DNA from: an uncultured Candidatus Melainabacteria bacterium
Lineage (GTDB): Bacteria > Cyanobacteriota > Vampirovibrionia > Gastranaerophilales > Gastranaerophilaceae
DNA: 24,805 nucleotides
Assembly: GCA_934692625.1 (NCBI GenBank)
Contig: CAKUUC010000018.1
Span: 1 to 24,805, forward strand
Reading direction: 5' to 3'
Of the stretch, positions 5,897-13,322 are shown piece by piece. The position numbers and the translations under genes are program-made. Within the stretch, counting starts at the first letter, position 1. The number at the start of each line of letters is the position of its first letter. The notes beneath the pieces were generated by a model, which worked only from the letters and a program-made list of their open reading frames with translations, did no database searches and had not been told where the DNA came from.

Positions 5897-7450
5897 ATGA
5901 GAAAGAGCACACCAAATAATATTTTAAAATTTCGGTCAAACAAACAAAAGGTAGAAAAATCTCAAACAAAAGGGTTTTCCTTATTTCAAGAGGGAATGTT
6001 TTTCTTCAACAATGATAATGATGCAATAGCATTAGAAAAATTTTTACAAGCAGAAAAAGAAGGGTACAAATCAGCCGATTTATTTGCGAATTTGGCATGT
6101 TTATACAAAATTTTCGAAGATGTTGATAAAGCCTTTGTCTATATAAAAAAATCTTTGCGTTTGGATAATAAATACGGCTATACTCACGCCTTATGCGGGA
6201 AATTATATATACAAAAAGGAAATCCCGAAAAAGGAATGAAACATTTATTAAAGGCGCTTGATTGCGGATATACAAGCCCGTATGTTTACGGTTGCATTTC
6301 TGATTTATATGATGATGAACCATTTAACAATTACTTGAAGGCTCAAAAGTATGCATCTAAAGCGATTGCAGAATTTCCGGAAGAATATAATTCATATTTG
6401 GGAATGGGTTATTTATTTTATCGACATCAAGAATTTTCAAAAGCCTTGGAATACTTTTTAAAAGCGACGAAAATGATGAAAATACCGGATTCATCATTAA
6501 TGTTCAGTATTTCTTATTGCTACAGCATGTTAGGTAATCTACAAAAAGCAATAGAATACGCAAATCAAGTAATCTTTTTAAACAAAAACGATTGGAACGG
6601 ATATTATAGAAAAGGGTTTGCTTATTTTCAAGCCGGTGAAAAAGACGAGGTCGCAAAATCAGCATTTTTACTTGCAGAAAAATACGGTTGTCCGGAAGCA
6701 GATATGTACACAAGATTGGCGTATCTTGCGGTAATGTCTGATACTCCGAATTTTGATGATGCGATTAAATATTCTCAGAAAGCGTTAGAACTTTCTAAAA
6801 AAGAAGTTGCTGGATATTTTACAATGGGATTGGCTTACCATTGCATAAAAGAAGATAGCAAAACTGCAATTAAATATTTCAGAAAATACAAAAAGCTCTC
6901 AACAGAAGTTCACGATGCAGAATTTTACTATGTTTATGGTGATGCATTATTAGAATGTTGCAGATTTAAAGAGACAGAAACTCTTTTGTATGAGGCAATA
7001 AAAACTTATCCCGATGATGAAAATATATTGACGTTACTCATTGAAACTTTACTTGAACGAAAAGACTTTAAAGAAGCAGACAAATATATTAAAAAACTGG
7101 GCGGTTCAGATTTTGCAAACGATTGGAAATTAATTTTTAAAGCCGCATACAATTATAAAATAACTCCACACAATTATAAAGCGTGCTTAAAATACGGTAA
7201 AAAAATTGTCGATAAATATCCTGAGGTTGTATTATTCAGGCTTCTTGTTTCGGCGTTCAAATTGAAGGATTATGAACTGACTTTTAACTATCTGGAACAA
7301 TATATTTTTAAAACAGATGTTAAAGAAATTTCAAAGCGAAATTACAAAGCAATAGCCTATTTCTACAAAAATTTCCGCAAAAAATTTCCGGAATATGCGC
7401 TACTAGAAAACTGGAAAGAACGTTTTAAACCAATACTAGATGACGTTTAA
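5897..7450 (+). CDS. Tetratricopeptide-repeat protein
   Basis: 517 residues, almost wholly helical TPR units. Repeats can be followed from about residue 28 to 400; examples are FFFNNDNDAIALEKFLQAEK, AFVYIKKSLRLDNKYGYTHA, KALEYFLKATKM, KAIEYANQVIFLNKNDWNGY and AIKYSQKALELSKKEVAGYF. There is no signal peptide or membrane segment, so it probably acts as a cytosolic scaffold for protein-protein contacts; its partner is unknown. The basic N-terminus (MRKSTPNNILKFRSNKQKVEKSQ) precedes the repeats. The start has no Shine-Dalgarno sequence and lies six bases after a -10 box, consistent with leaderless translation. Its stop codon abuts the stop of the convergent gene at 7451 with no gap. Confidence 0.85.
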   Translation: MRKSTPNNILKFRSNKQKVEKSQTKGFSLFQEGMFFFNNDNDAIALEKFLQAEKEGYKSADLFANLACLYKIFEDVDKAFVYIKKSLRLDNKYGYTHALCGKLYIQKGNPEKGMKHLLKALDCGYTSPYVYGCISDLYDDEPFNNYLKAQKYASKAIAEFPEEYNSYLGMGYLFYRHQEFSKALEYFLKATKMMKIPDSSLMFSISYCYSMLGNLQKAIEYANQVIFLNKNDWNGYYRKGFAYFQAGEKDEVAKSAFLLAEKYGCPEADMYTRLAYLAVMSDTPNFDDAIKYSQKALELSKKEVAGYFTMGLAYHCIKEDSKTAIKYFRKYKKLSTEVHDAEFYYVYGDALLECCRFKETETLLYEAIKTYPDDENILTLLIETLLERKDFKEADKYIKKLGGSDFANDWKLIFKAAYNYKITPHNYKACLKYGKKIVDKYPEVVLFRLLVSAFKLKDYELTFNYLEQYIFKTDVKEISKRNYKAIAYFYKNFRKKFPEYALLENWKERFKPILDDV

Positions 7451-7957
7451 TCACAGATTTTCAATAAAATTGGTAGCTTCTTGGGCAATTCCCTTGTTAC
7501 AAATGTCCAAATATTTTATCCTATCTTCTGAAATCTCAGGCAAACATTTTAATTTTCTTGTTAATTTCGCAAGATAAGTAAACAAAGGCAAAATTTTTCT
7601 ATCATTAGGCTGAACTTTAACACCGTTCAACTCAAAATTTGTGTTAAAAATCTTTTCACCAGTTTCCTCATCTTTTGCCATACATCGAGTTGTAAGAAAT
7701 CTTATAGAGTTTGGAGATTTTTGTTTAAGAACTCGTGCAGTGTAATTATCTTGACATTTATCTAATACAGTTTTAAAATCTGTCAAATCTGCACCTTTAG
7801 CATCGTCTGTCAAATCACATTTGATAAGTATTTGGGCATATTTTTTCTCACCTTGTGCTAGTTGTCCGTCAGAACGAAGGTAAGCCCCAAATCTTTTGTC
7901 TAATTTTTTACCAATAAATAAATTATTGAAGCCTGTAAAAGAGATATTATTATTCAT
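7451..7957 (-). CDS. Unknown protein with N-terminal ISFTGF motif (168 aa)
   Basis: I do not recognise the fold. The protein starts MNNNISFTGFNNLFIGKK and continues as a charged soluble protein with five cysteines and no signal peptide or membrane helix. The short polar start followed by a Phe-x-Gly-Phe-type motif recalls the two small proteins at 19752 and 20137 (QPTFGSF, NPSFGTF), although the rest is unrelated. No Shine-Dalgarno sequence precedes the start at 7957; TATAGT lies four bases upstream, so leaderless expression is possible. It is convergent with the TPR gene: the last base of that stop codon is 7450 and this stop begins at 7451. Confidence 0.7.
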   Translation of the reverse strand: MNNNISFTGFNNLFIGKKLDKRFGAYLRSDGQLAQGEKKYAQILIKCDLTDDAKGADLTDFKTVLDKCQDNYTARVLKQKSPNSIRFLTTRCMAKDEETGEKIFNTNFELNGVKVQPNDRKILPLFTYLAKLTRKLKCLPEISEDRIKYLDICNKGIAQEATNFIENL

Positions 7958-8001
7958 ATCAACTATAAAAACTGTAAAAATATTTTTTGCTACTTTGAAT
8001 A

Positions 8002-8030
8002 TTGCAAAATTTTTCGTTTTAAATTATATT
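8002..8030 (+). promoter_or_regulatory. Promoter of the SIMPL-domain gene
   Basis: A -35 TTGCAA (8002-8007), a 17-base spacer and a -10 TATATT (8025-8030) would start transcription near 8037. A short leader with AGGAG then precedes the ATG at 8055. Confidence 0.6.
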
Positions 8031-8054
8031 AAAAACTAACCAAAGGAGTGAGTT

Positions 8055-8786
8055 ATGATATTAGAAAGAATTGAAAAATTACAAATCGCAATTTTAGGTT
8101 TATTATTGGCTTTTGGGCTAATTTTTGCCGTTAAATCAGGAGTTAGTGCAATTGCCAAAAATTCAGTTTCCGTAACGGGTTCAGCGTACGAGATTGTTCA
8201 ATCAGATTCAGGAAATTTAGACTTGGCACTAAAAGTAAAACGTCCGACCAAAGCACAAGCATATTCTGCCGCAAAATCTCAATTACCTGTTATTTTTGAA
8301 TATTTAAAATCTAAAGGCATAGATACAGAGAAAAACATTGATATAAAACCTGTATACGGGTATTATCAATATAAAACAAATCCTAATGGGACAACATCTT
8401 CTGAAATTGCATATTTCGATTTAACTCAACAAATTATAGTAAAATCTGATGATGTAAAAAAGATTAAAGATGTATCGCTAGATATTAGTTCTTTAATGGA
8501 TAAAAATATTGAAATCGACGTGAATAGTGCAAGTTATTCTTACTCAAAATTGTCTGATTTAAAAGTAAAATTGCTAAAAAATGCAACAACCGATGCTAAA
8601 CAAAGAGCTACTGCAATGCTAAAATCAACAAATAATCACGTAGGAAAAATTGAATCAGTAAAAATGGGCGTATTTCAAATTACTCCAGTAGATTCAACAG
8701 ATGTTTCCGATATGGGAATTAACGACACATCAACCATTGAAAAGAAAATTACTGCCGTTGCAAATGTAGTTTTTCAGATTAAGTAG
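8055..8786 (+). CDS. Membrane-anchored SIMPL-domain (DUF541) protein
   Basis: 243 residues of the SIMPL/DUF541 type, the family of E. coli YggE, which is linked to oxidative stress but has no settled biochemical role. A short cytosolic start (MILERIEKLQ) leads into one hydrophobic helix (about 11-34, IAILGLLLAFGLIFAVKSG) that is a signal anchor or uncleaved signal, placing the domain outside the membrane. The domain opens with SVSVTGSAYEIVQSDSGNLD and keeps the AAKSQLPVIFEYLKSKGID helix and the KNIDIKPVY strand, then a C-terminal half with TTDAKQRATAML and the closing ITAVANVVFQIK strand. AGGAG lies 7 bases before the start. It stands alone with its own promoter and shares a bidirectional terminator with tsf. 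Confidence 0.8.
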   Translation: MILERIEKLQIAILGLLLAFGLIFAVKSGVSAIAKNSVSVTGSAYEIVQSDSGNLDLALKVKRPTKAQAYSAAKSQLPVIFEYLKSKGIDTEKNIDIKPVYGYYQYKTNPNGTTSSEIAYFDLTQQIIVKSDDVKKIKDVSLDISSLMDKNIEIDVNSASYSYSKLSDLKVKLLKNATTDAKQRATAMLKSTNNHVGKIESVKMGVFQITPVDSTDVSDMGINDTSTIEKKITAVANVVFQIK

Positions 8787-8820
8787 GGTGTTGAATTTAC
8801 AAGGTTTACAAGAACCAATA

Positions 8821-8853
8821 AAAAAGACTTCCAAGAAATTGGAAGTCTTTTTT
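8821..8853. terminator. Bidirectional terminator between the SIMPL gene and tsf
   Basis: A perfect stem AAAAAGACTTCCAA/TTGGAAGTCTTTTT with a GAAA loop has T-tracts on both strands. It lies 34 bases after the SIMPL stop and 21 bases after the tsf stop, so it can serve both convergent genes. Confidence 0.9.
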
Positions 8854-8874
8854 ATCTAAAGTCTAACTTAAAAA

Positions 8875-9738
8875 TTAACCTTTAACTTGAGCCATAACTT
8901 CTTCAGCGAAGTTGTCTTGACGTTTTTCAAGACCTTCACCCAATTCATATCTTGTAAATGCTTTAACAGTCAATTTACCTTCGATAAGTTGAGCAATTGT
9001 TTGGTTAGGGTCTTTAACAAATGGTTGTTCAAGCAAGCATCTTTCAGCCATGATTTTATTTACACGACCTTCAACGATTTTCGCTCTGATATTTTCAGGT
9101 TTTTTCAACAAATCTTCTTTACCCATTTCAATTCTAGTTTCTTCATCAATAACTTCTTGAGGAATTTCTTCTCTTGAAACGAATTTTGGAGCAGAAGATG
9201 CGATGTGCAAACAAATGTCGTTTAACAATTCAGCATCATTTTTGTCTGCTTGTAACAATACACCAATTTTTCCGTTGTGAATGTAAGAAGCAACTGCGCC
9301 TTCATAGATTTTGAATCTTCTAACAGTAATTTTTTCACCGATAGATGCAATTTTTTCTTTTAAAGCATCTTCAATTTTCTTACCGCAATCAGGGCAAGTT
9401 GAAGCTAAAAATTCTTCAACAGAAGCTGGTTTCAATTCGAAAACGTGTTTTGCCAAGTTAGAAACCAAAGTTTTGAAAGCATCGTTTTTAGCAACGAAGT
9501 CAGTTTCGCAGTTAACTTCGATTAAAGCACCACCTTCAGCGCTAATAAATGATTCAACTCTACCTTCTGCAGCAATTCTGCCCATTTTCTTATCAGCTGA
9601 AGCAATACCTTTTTGACGTAAAACTTCTGCTGCTTTATCCATATCGCCATCTACTTCAACCAATGCTTTTTTAGCGTCCATCATGCCTGCACCGGTTTTG
9701 TCACGAAGTTCTTTAACCATTTGTGCTGTAATATTCAT
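8875..9738 (-). CDS. tsf: Elongation factor Ts
   Basis: Guanine-nucleotide exchange factor that recycles EF-Tu. The 287 residues are close to the normal length. The N-terminal UBA-like region contains MVKELRDKTGAGMMDAKKAL, and the core has the hallmark IEVNCETDFVAKND (73-86, containing the TDFV residues that insert into EF-Tu). The C-terminal half includes ENIRAKIVEGRVNK and QPFVKDPNQT. One oddity is TCPDCGKKIEDAL (C115 and C118), a CPxC pair in the linker where most EF-Ts have a non-cysteine sequence. AGGAG precedes the start. It follows rpsB by 121 bases in the usual rpsB-tsf order. Confidence 0.97.
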   Translation of the reverse strand: MNITAQMVKELRDKTGAGMMDAKKALVEVDGDMDKAAEVLRQKGIASADKKMGRIAAEGRVESFISAEGGALIEVNCETDFVAKNDAFKTLVSNLAKHVFELKPASVEEFLASTCPDCGKKIEDALKEKIASIGEKITVRRFKIYEGAVASYIHNGKIGVLLQADKNDAELLNDICLHIASSAPKFVSREEIPQEVIDEETRIEMGKEDLLKKPENIRAKIVEGRVNKIMAERCLLEQPFVKDPNQTIAQLIEGKLTVKAFTRYELGEGLEKRQDNFAEEVMAQVKG

Positions 9739-9771
9739 TTTTTCTCCTTCTATTAACTTGAGTGATATATG

Positions 9772-9840
9772 AAAAGGTGAGTCATAAACACTAGTGCTAA
9801 GTTATTCTTAGTTATACTAATCTTTTACAATTCACCTTTT
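9772..9840 (-). promoter_or_regulatory. Long-range inverted repeat in the rpsB-tsf spacer
   Basis: Perfect 9-base arms AAAAGGTGA/TCACCTTTT (9772-9780 and 9832-9840) enclose about 50 bases that hold further short stems such as CTAAG/CTTAG. No T-tract follows on the minus strand, so it is more likely an RNA processing or attenuation structure than a simple terminator. It may set the ratio of S2 to EF-Ts; that is inference. Confidence 0.4.
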
Positions 9841-9859
9841 CTCATCACAAAATTATAAA

Positions 9860-10621
9860 TTATTCTGCTTTTTCTTCAACACCAGCGTCTGCTGCTGTGA
9901 TTTTTTCAACTTTTTTAGCCTCTGCAGCTTTGTTTTCTCTCAACTGTTTACCTTCAATAACAGCGTCAGCCAATTTTGAAGTAATAAGTTGGATTGATCT
10001 GATAGCATCATCATTACCAGGGATAATGTGATCAATGCCATCTGGGTTAGCATTTGTATCTGCTAAACAGATAACAGGAATACCTAACTTGTTTGCTTCT
10101 TTAATAGCAATTTCTTCTTTAGTTTGGTCAACGATGAAGATTAAATCAGGAAGTCCTCTCATATCTTTAATACCGCCCAAAGTTTTTGACAATTTAGCCA
10201 ATTGTCTGTTGATTTGAGCAACTTCTTTTTTAGGAAGTTTATCAATATAACCGTTATTGATGAATTCTTCCAATTCTTTAAGCTTGTTAACTCTTCCTCT
10301 GATTGTTTCAAAGTTAGTCAACATACCACCTAACCATCTTCTGTTGATGTAGTAAGCACCTGAACGAGTAGCTTCTTCTGCAACAACTTCAGCGGCTTGT
10401 TTTTTTGTACCAACAAAAAGAACATTTTTTCCTTTTGCTGCGTAATCTCTAACTAAAGCATAAGCTTCGTCAAGCAAATCTGTAGTTTTTCTTAAATCAA
10501 TAACGTAAATACCGTTTCTTGCACCGTAGATATACGGTTTCATTTTAGGGTTCCATCTTTGTGTTTGGTGACCGAAGTGTACACCGGCTTCCAAAAGTTC
10601 AATCATAGATGCTGTTGGCAT
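9860..10621 (-). CDS. rpsB: Ribosomal protein S2
   Basis: Small-subunit protein S2 (253 residues). The family signatures are present: LLEAGVHFGHQTQRWNPKMKPYI at the start, RNGIYVIDLRKT, NRRWLGGMLTNFETI in the middle, then MRGLPDLIFIVD, KEANKLGIPVICLADTN and DGIDHIIPGNDDAIRSI. The C-terminus is an acidic/lysine tail. AGGAG lies just before the start at 10621. A promoter 100 bases upstream produces a leader of about 100 bases, where S2 autoregulation would be expected. tsf follows. Confidence 0.98.
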   Translation of the reverse strand: MPTASMIELLEAGVHFGHQTQRWNPKMKPYIYGARNGIYVIDLRKTTDLLDEAYALVRDYAAKGKNVLFVGTKKQAAEVVAEEATRSGAYYINRRWLGGMLTNFETIRGRVNKLKELEEFINNGYIDKLPKKEVAQINRQLAKLSKTLGGIKDMRGLPDLIFIVDQTKEEIAIKEANKLGIPVICLADTNANPDGIDHIIPGNDDAIRSIQLITSKLADAVIEGKQLRENKAAEAKKVEKITAADAGVEEKAE

Positions 10622-10734
10622 CGGTTTTCTCCTTATATTAAATGTATTGTACTACGGGCTATACAATCCCATCAGATAAAAATTTGCTATTCTCTGACTA
10701 GGGCAAAGCCTATCGGACTTGTGTAACCAATAAT

Positions 10735-10762
10735 ATAATAGTATAAAAATACGTATATGCAA
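10735..10762 (-). promoter_or_regulatory. Promoter of rpsB-tsf
   Basis: On the minus strand a -35 TTGCAT (10757-10762), a 16-base spacer and a -10 TATTAT (10735-10740) lie about 115 bases before the rpsB start. They begin just after the prepilin stop. The leader (10622-10728) holds a short GC-richer hairpin-like stretch near 10698-10712 (TAGG/CCTA). Confidence 0.5.
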
Positions 10763-10784
10763 GTATTTGCGATACAAAACTTAA

Positions 10785-11456
10785 TTATGGATTATTGTGC
10801 AAATAGTAATACGAACACCCTGTACCAAAATCAGAATTAGTCTTTTTACAAGTTCCATCACCTACACTTATCGGTACAATCACACCATCGGCTTGCCCCC
10901 AACCGTATTTGTAACCTTTTGCTGGATACATCGCATAATTAGCAAAATCTATATTTGCAAAAAATAAATCTTTACCCCAAGTATTCGGACCGGTGAACCC
11001 ATTTACATCAAAGGTAATCATATATTCATCAAAACAGATTAATGTTCCGCCAAGAATTGTAGTACAAGTAGCACCTCCGCCTTTTAGCCCTATATTATTA
11101 AGGCATTTATTACCATTCAAATGATAAATCGGATAAGCTTTAGGAATACAACCTTCTTCTACAGCCTTTCCCTCATGGCATATATTACCTGTCTTTATAT
11201 AATGAGAAATTGCTGCGACATAAGCATATTCTCTTTCTGATGAAGTTTTGAAAGAATCTACAAAATCTTCCGGTTGCGCACCATCAGCCTGCATCAGACG
11301 AAGTGCATGGTATATTTCAGCATACGATTTTCGCCAAGTTGTAACATATTGTCTTTGTTGAAACTTTGTTACCAAACTCGGAATGGTTATCGCCGCAACA
11401 ACACCAATAATTCCCAAAACTATCAAAATTTCCGCCAAAGTAAAGGCTTTCTTCAT
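10785..11456 (-). CDS. Type IV pilin-like protein (prepilin N-terminus), paralogue 1
   Basis: A 223-residue prepilin-type protein for a type IV pilus or type II secretion-like fibre. The N-terminus MKKAFTLAEILIVLGIIG continues VVAAITIPSL: a short basic leader, then F1 and E5 of the mature form and a hydrophobic helix of about 20 residues that anchors and polymerises the subunit. The residue before the cleavage site is Ala rather than the usual Gly, a tolerated variant. The C-terminal domain is unrelated to other pilins I know and carries eight cysteines, consistent with disulphides in a surface domain. AGGAG lies about 9 bases before the start. The gene has its own promoter and diverges from an XRE regulator. 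Confidence 0.85.
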   Translation of the reverse strand: MKKAFTLAEILIVLGIIGVVAAITIPSLVTKFQQRQYVTTWRKSYAEIYHALRLMQADGAQPEDFVDSFKTSSEREYAYVAAISHYIKTGNICHEGKAVEEGCIPKAYPIYHLNGNKCLNNIGLKGGGATCTTILGGTLICFDEYMITFDVNGFTGPNTWGKDLFFANIDFANYAMYPAKGYKYGWGQADGVIVPISVGDGTCKKTNSDFGTGCSYYYLHNNP

Positions 11457-11480
11457 TCTACATTTCTCCTTTCGGATACA

Positions 11481-11509
11481 ATAATATCATATTTTTAATT
11501 CTAGTACAA
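11481..11509 (-). promoter_or_regulatory. Promoter of the first prepilin gene
   Basis: On the minus strand a -35 TTGTAC (11504-11509), a 17-base spacer and a -10 TATTAT (11481-11486), with TG upstream of the -10, lie 25 bases before the start codon. Confidence 0.6.
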
Positions 11510-11541
11510 GAATTTATTTATCATTACGGTTTTAGTTCTAT

Positions 11542-11558
11542 TAGTTAACATTTAACTA
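11542..11558. promoter_or_regulatory. Palindromic operator candidate between prepilin and XRE genes
   Basis: A perfect inverted repeat TAGTTAA-CAT-TTAACTA ends nine bases before the XRE start codon. Dimeric helix-turn-helix regulators typically bind such dyads, and the position suits autorepression. It may also affect the divergent prepilin promoter 33 bases away. Confidence 0.45.
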
Positions 11559-11566
11559 GGATTATT

Positions 11567-11893
11567 ATGAAAGATAAAATTTGTATCACCTTAGGGAAAA
11601 ATATAAAAAAATACAGAAAATTACGTGGACTCACTCAAGAAAAAATGGCTGAACTTATAGAAATAGAAGTTCGAACATTGAGCCTGATTGAAACAGGAAA
11701 TAACTTTGTCACATCAAAAACATTTGAAAAAATCACAAAAGTTTTGCAAGTCAATCCATCAGCATTACTGGAAGATGACAATTCAGATAATACAGAACAG
11801 TTATATGCAGATTCTTTAAAAGCACTTGAACTTCTTAAAAATAATCCTGAAAAATTAAAAGCGCTTAATTATATACTTAACGGATTGTTATAA
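11567..11893 (+). CDS. XRE-family transcriptional regulator
   Basis: A 108-residue DNA-binding protein of the Cro/C1 (XRE) type. The helix-turn-helix domain spans about residues 8-62: LGKNIKKYRKLRGLTQEKMAELIEIEVRTLSLIETGNNFVTSKTFEKITKVLQV, with the expected Gln-Glu-x-Met-Ala turn and the second-helix pattern. A short acidic linker (LLEDDNSDNTEQ) leads into a C-terminal helix (LKALELLKNNPEKLKALNYIL), probably for dimer contacts. A weak ribosome-binding site (AGGA) lies about 9 bases upstream. It is transcribed divergently from a prepilin gene and has a dyad just before its start, which suggests autoregulation and possibly control of the pilin gene. Confidence 0.85.
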   Translation: MKDKICITLGKNIKKYRKLRGLTQEKMAELIEIEVRTLSLIETGNNFVTSKTFEKITKVLQVNPSALLEDDNSDNTEQLYADSLKALELLKNNPEKLKALNYILNGLL

Positions 11894-11920
11894 TAAATTT
11901 TAATAATTTAGTGAAAAATC

Positions 11921-11949
11921 TTGCAAAAAATATTTTTTTCAGGTTTAAT
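11921..11949 (+). promoter_or_regulatory. Promoter and leader of rpsT
   Basis: A -35 TTGCAA (11921-11926), a 17-base spacer and TTTAAT (11944-11949; TAATAT two bases further is an alternative -10) give a leader of about 70 bases before the rpsT start at 12030. The leader contains GTGCAA/TTGCAC (11980-12000), a possible hairpin. Confidence 0.5.
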
Positions 11950-12029
11950 ATAAATGCTCACATCCTCAAAATGAGTACGTGCAAAGTCATTAATTGCACA
12001 CAATTACAAATAGAAAGGTAAATTCAATT

Positions 12030-12296
12030 ATGGCAAATATTAAATCCGCTAAAAAAAGAGTACTAATCGCAGAAGCTAACAGACAAAGAAACGTTGCTTT
12101 CAAAACTTCAATCAAAACTGCTGTTAAAAAAGCATTAGAATTAGCATCAGGTGAAGATAAAGAAGCATTGAACGCTGCACTTTCTAAAGTTTACCAACTT
12201 TGCGACAAAGCAGTTGTTAAAGGTATTTTGCACAAAAATACTGCTGCTAGAAAAAAATCTAGATTAACTCTTGCTATCAAAAAAATTAGTGCTTAA
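12030..12296 (+). CDS. rpsT: Ribosomal protein S20
   Basis: Small-subunit protein S20, 88 residues, very basic and helical. It starts MANIKSAKKRVLIAEANRQR and ends RKKSRLTLAIKKISA, both typical of the family. The frame is open 12 codons further upstream, but the family always begins MANIKSA and a GAAAGG site lies in front of 12030, so this start is chosen. A monocistronic unit: its own promoter and leader upstream and a strong terminator downstream. Confidence 0.97.
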   Translation: MANIKSAKKRVLIAEANRQRNVAFKTSIKTAVKKALELASGEDKEALNAALSKVYQLCDKAVVKGILHKNTAARKKSRLTLAIKKISA

Positions 12297-12318
12297 TTTT
12301 TAATTGAATGAGTATTTT

Positions 12319-12352
12319 ACGAGGTGCTTTTGAAAAAAAGCACCTCGTTTTA
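12319..12352 (+). terminator. Rho-independent terminator of rpsT
   Basis: A perfect 13-base stem ACGAGGTGCTTTT/AAAAGCACCTCGT with a GAAA loop is followed by TTTATTT. It lies 22 bases after the rpsT stop, between the convergent rpsT and ricT genes. The minus strand lacks a T-tract. Confidence 0.9.
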
Positions 12353-12392
12353 TTTGAATATTATTAACGGTATTCTAAAAGTTTAATATAGG

Positions 12393-13322
12393 TTAAATAT
12401 TACCGGTAGAACTGTTTCTATCGTCTTCAAGTTGTTTTATATCAATATTAGAACTGTCTTCTTCTACATAATTGTTAATCGTTCTCGGAGCATCAATTTC
12501 AACGTTAACATCAGCATCAACAATTTCAATATCTGCTTTATCGAACTCTTTAGTTTTTCCATCTTCCATTTTTACAGCAACTTTGCCACTCATAAATTGA
12601 AGATAACAAACTTTACCCAAACCTTCCGTTGTCATTACAGCCGTACCAATTGGAGGCATACCTTTTGCTGCATCAATGTAATTTGAGTATTCATAAGTAA
12701 GACAACAAAGCAAACGTCCGCATGTTCCTGAAATTTTTCCTGGGGCAATTGGCATACCTTGGTCTTTTGCTAATTTTACGTTAATTGTTGCAAATTTTCT
12801 CAAGAAACTCGAACAACAGAATGGTTGCCCACAAATGCCAACACCTTCTAAAATAGAGGTTTCATCTCTTACTCCAATATGACGCAAATCAATTCTCACA
12901 CGAGTGAACGCTTGTGTTAAATCTTTTAACAAGGCACGGAAGTCAACTCTTTCCGGTGCCGTATAATAAAAAGTTATCTTTCTACGGTCAAAAGTAATTC
13001 GACACTGTACCAAATTCATCGCAAGTCCGTGCTGTTTTACAAACGCTTGACACTTAAAGAAAGCTTCAACTTCCTCTTTTTTTATATCATCAAGAGTTTG
13101 CAAATCTCGCTGGGTCATTACACGAACAAGCGGAAATGGTTCCGGTTTATTTTTTGCTTTTTCCCAAATTTTTTCAATTTCAGAATTTACAAGAAAAGCT
13201 TTTAATGCTTCTTCGCCTTTTTCTGTCCTTGCTATAACCATTTGTCCTGATTCAAGTTTGACATTTTCAGGAACACTCAACGGATAATATGTATTTTTAA
13301 GGTATCTTACCGCAAATTTCAT
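12393..13322 (-). CDS. ricT: PSP1-domain protein (RicT/YaaT type)
   Basis: 309 residues with a PSP1 domain. In Bacillus, RicT (YaaT) works with RicA and RicF in an iron-sulphur-containing complex that affects RNase Y processing and development; the role here is unproven. The cysteine cluster is intact: GICGQPFCCSS (C164, C169, C170) and GTCGRLLCCLTYE (C201, C206, C207), plus C107. The tail after about 250 is acidic and low in complexity. Its ATG overlaps the gpsA stop codon by four bases (ATGA), which implies translational coupling. It is the last gene of the long minus-strand series. RicA and RicF are not visible in the window. Confidence 0.88.
   Translation of the reverse strand: MKFAVRYLKNTYYPLSVPENVKLESGQMVIARTEKGEEALKAFLVNSEIEKIWEKAKNKPEPFPLVRVMTQRDLQTLDDIKKEEVEAFFKCQAFVKQHGLAMNLVQCRITFDRRKITFYYTAPERVDFRALLKDLTQAFTRVRIDLRHIGVRDETSILEGVGICGQPFCCSSFLRKFATINVKLAKDQGMPIAPGKISGTCGRLLCCLTYEYSNYIDAAKGMPPIGTAVMTTEGLGKVCYLQFMSGKVAVKMEDGKTKEFDKADIEIVDADVNVEIDAPRTINNYVEEDSSNIDIKQLEDDRNSSTGNI

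Noticed and set aside
11994..12029. Upstream start for rpsT giving 12 extra residues
   Set aside because: The S20 family begins MANIKSA and the ribosome-binding site serves the ATG at 12030.
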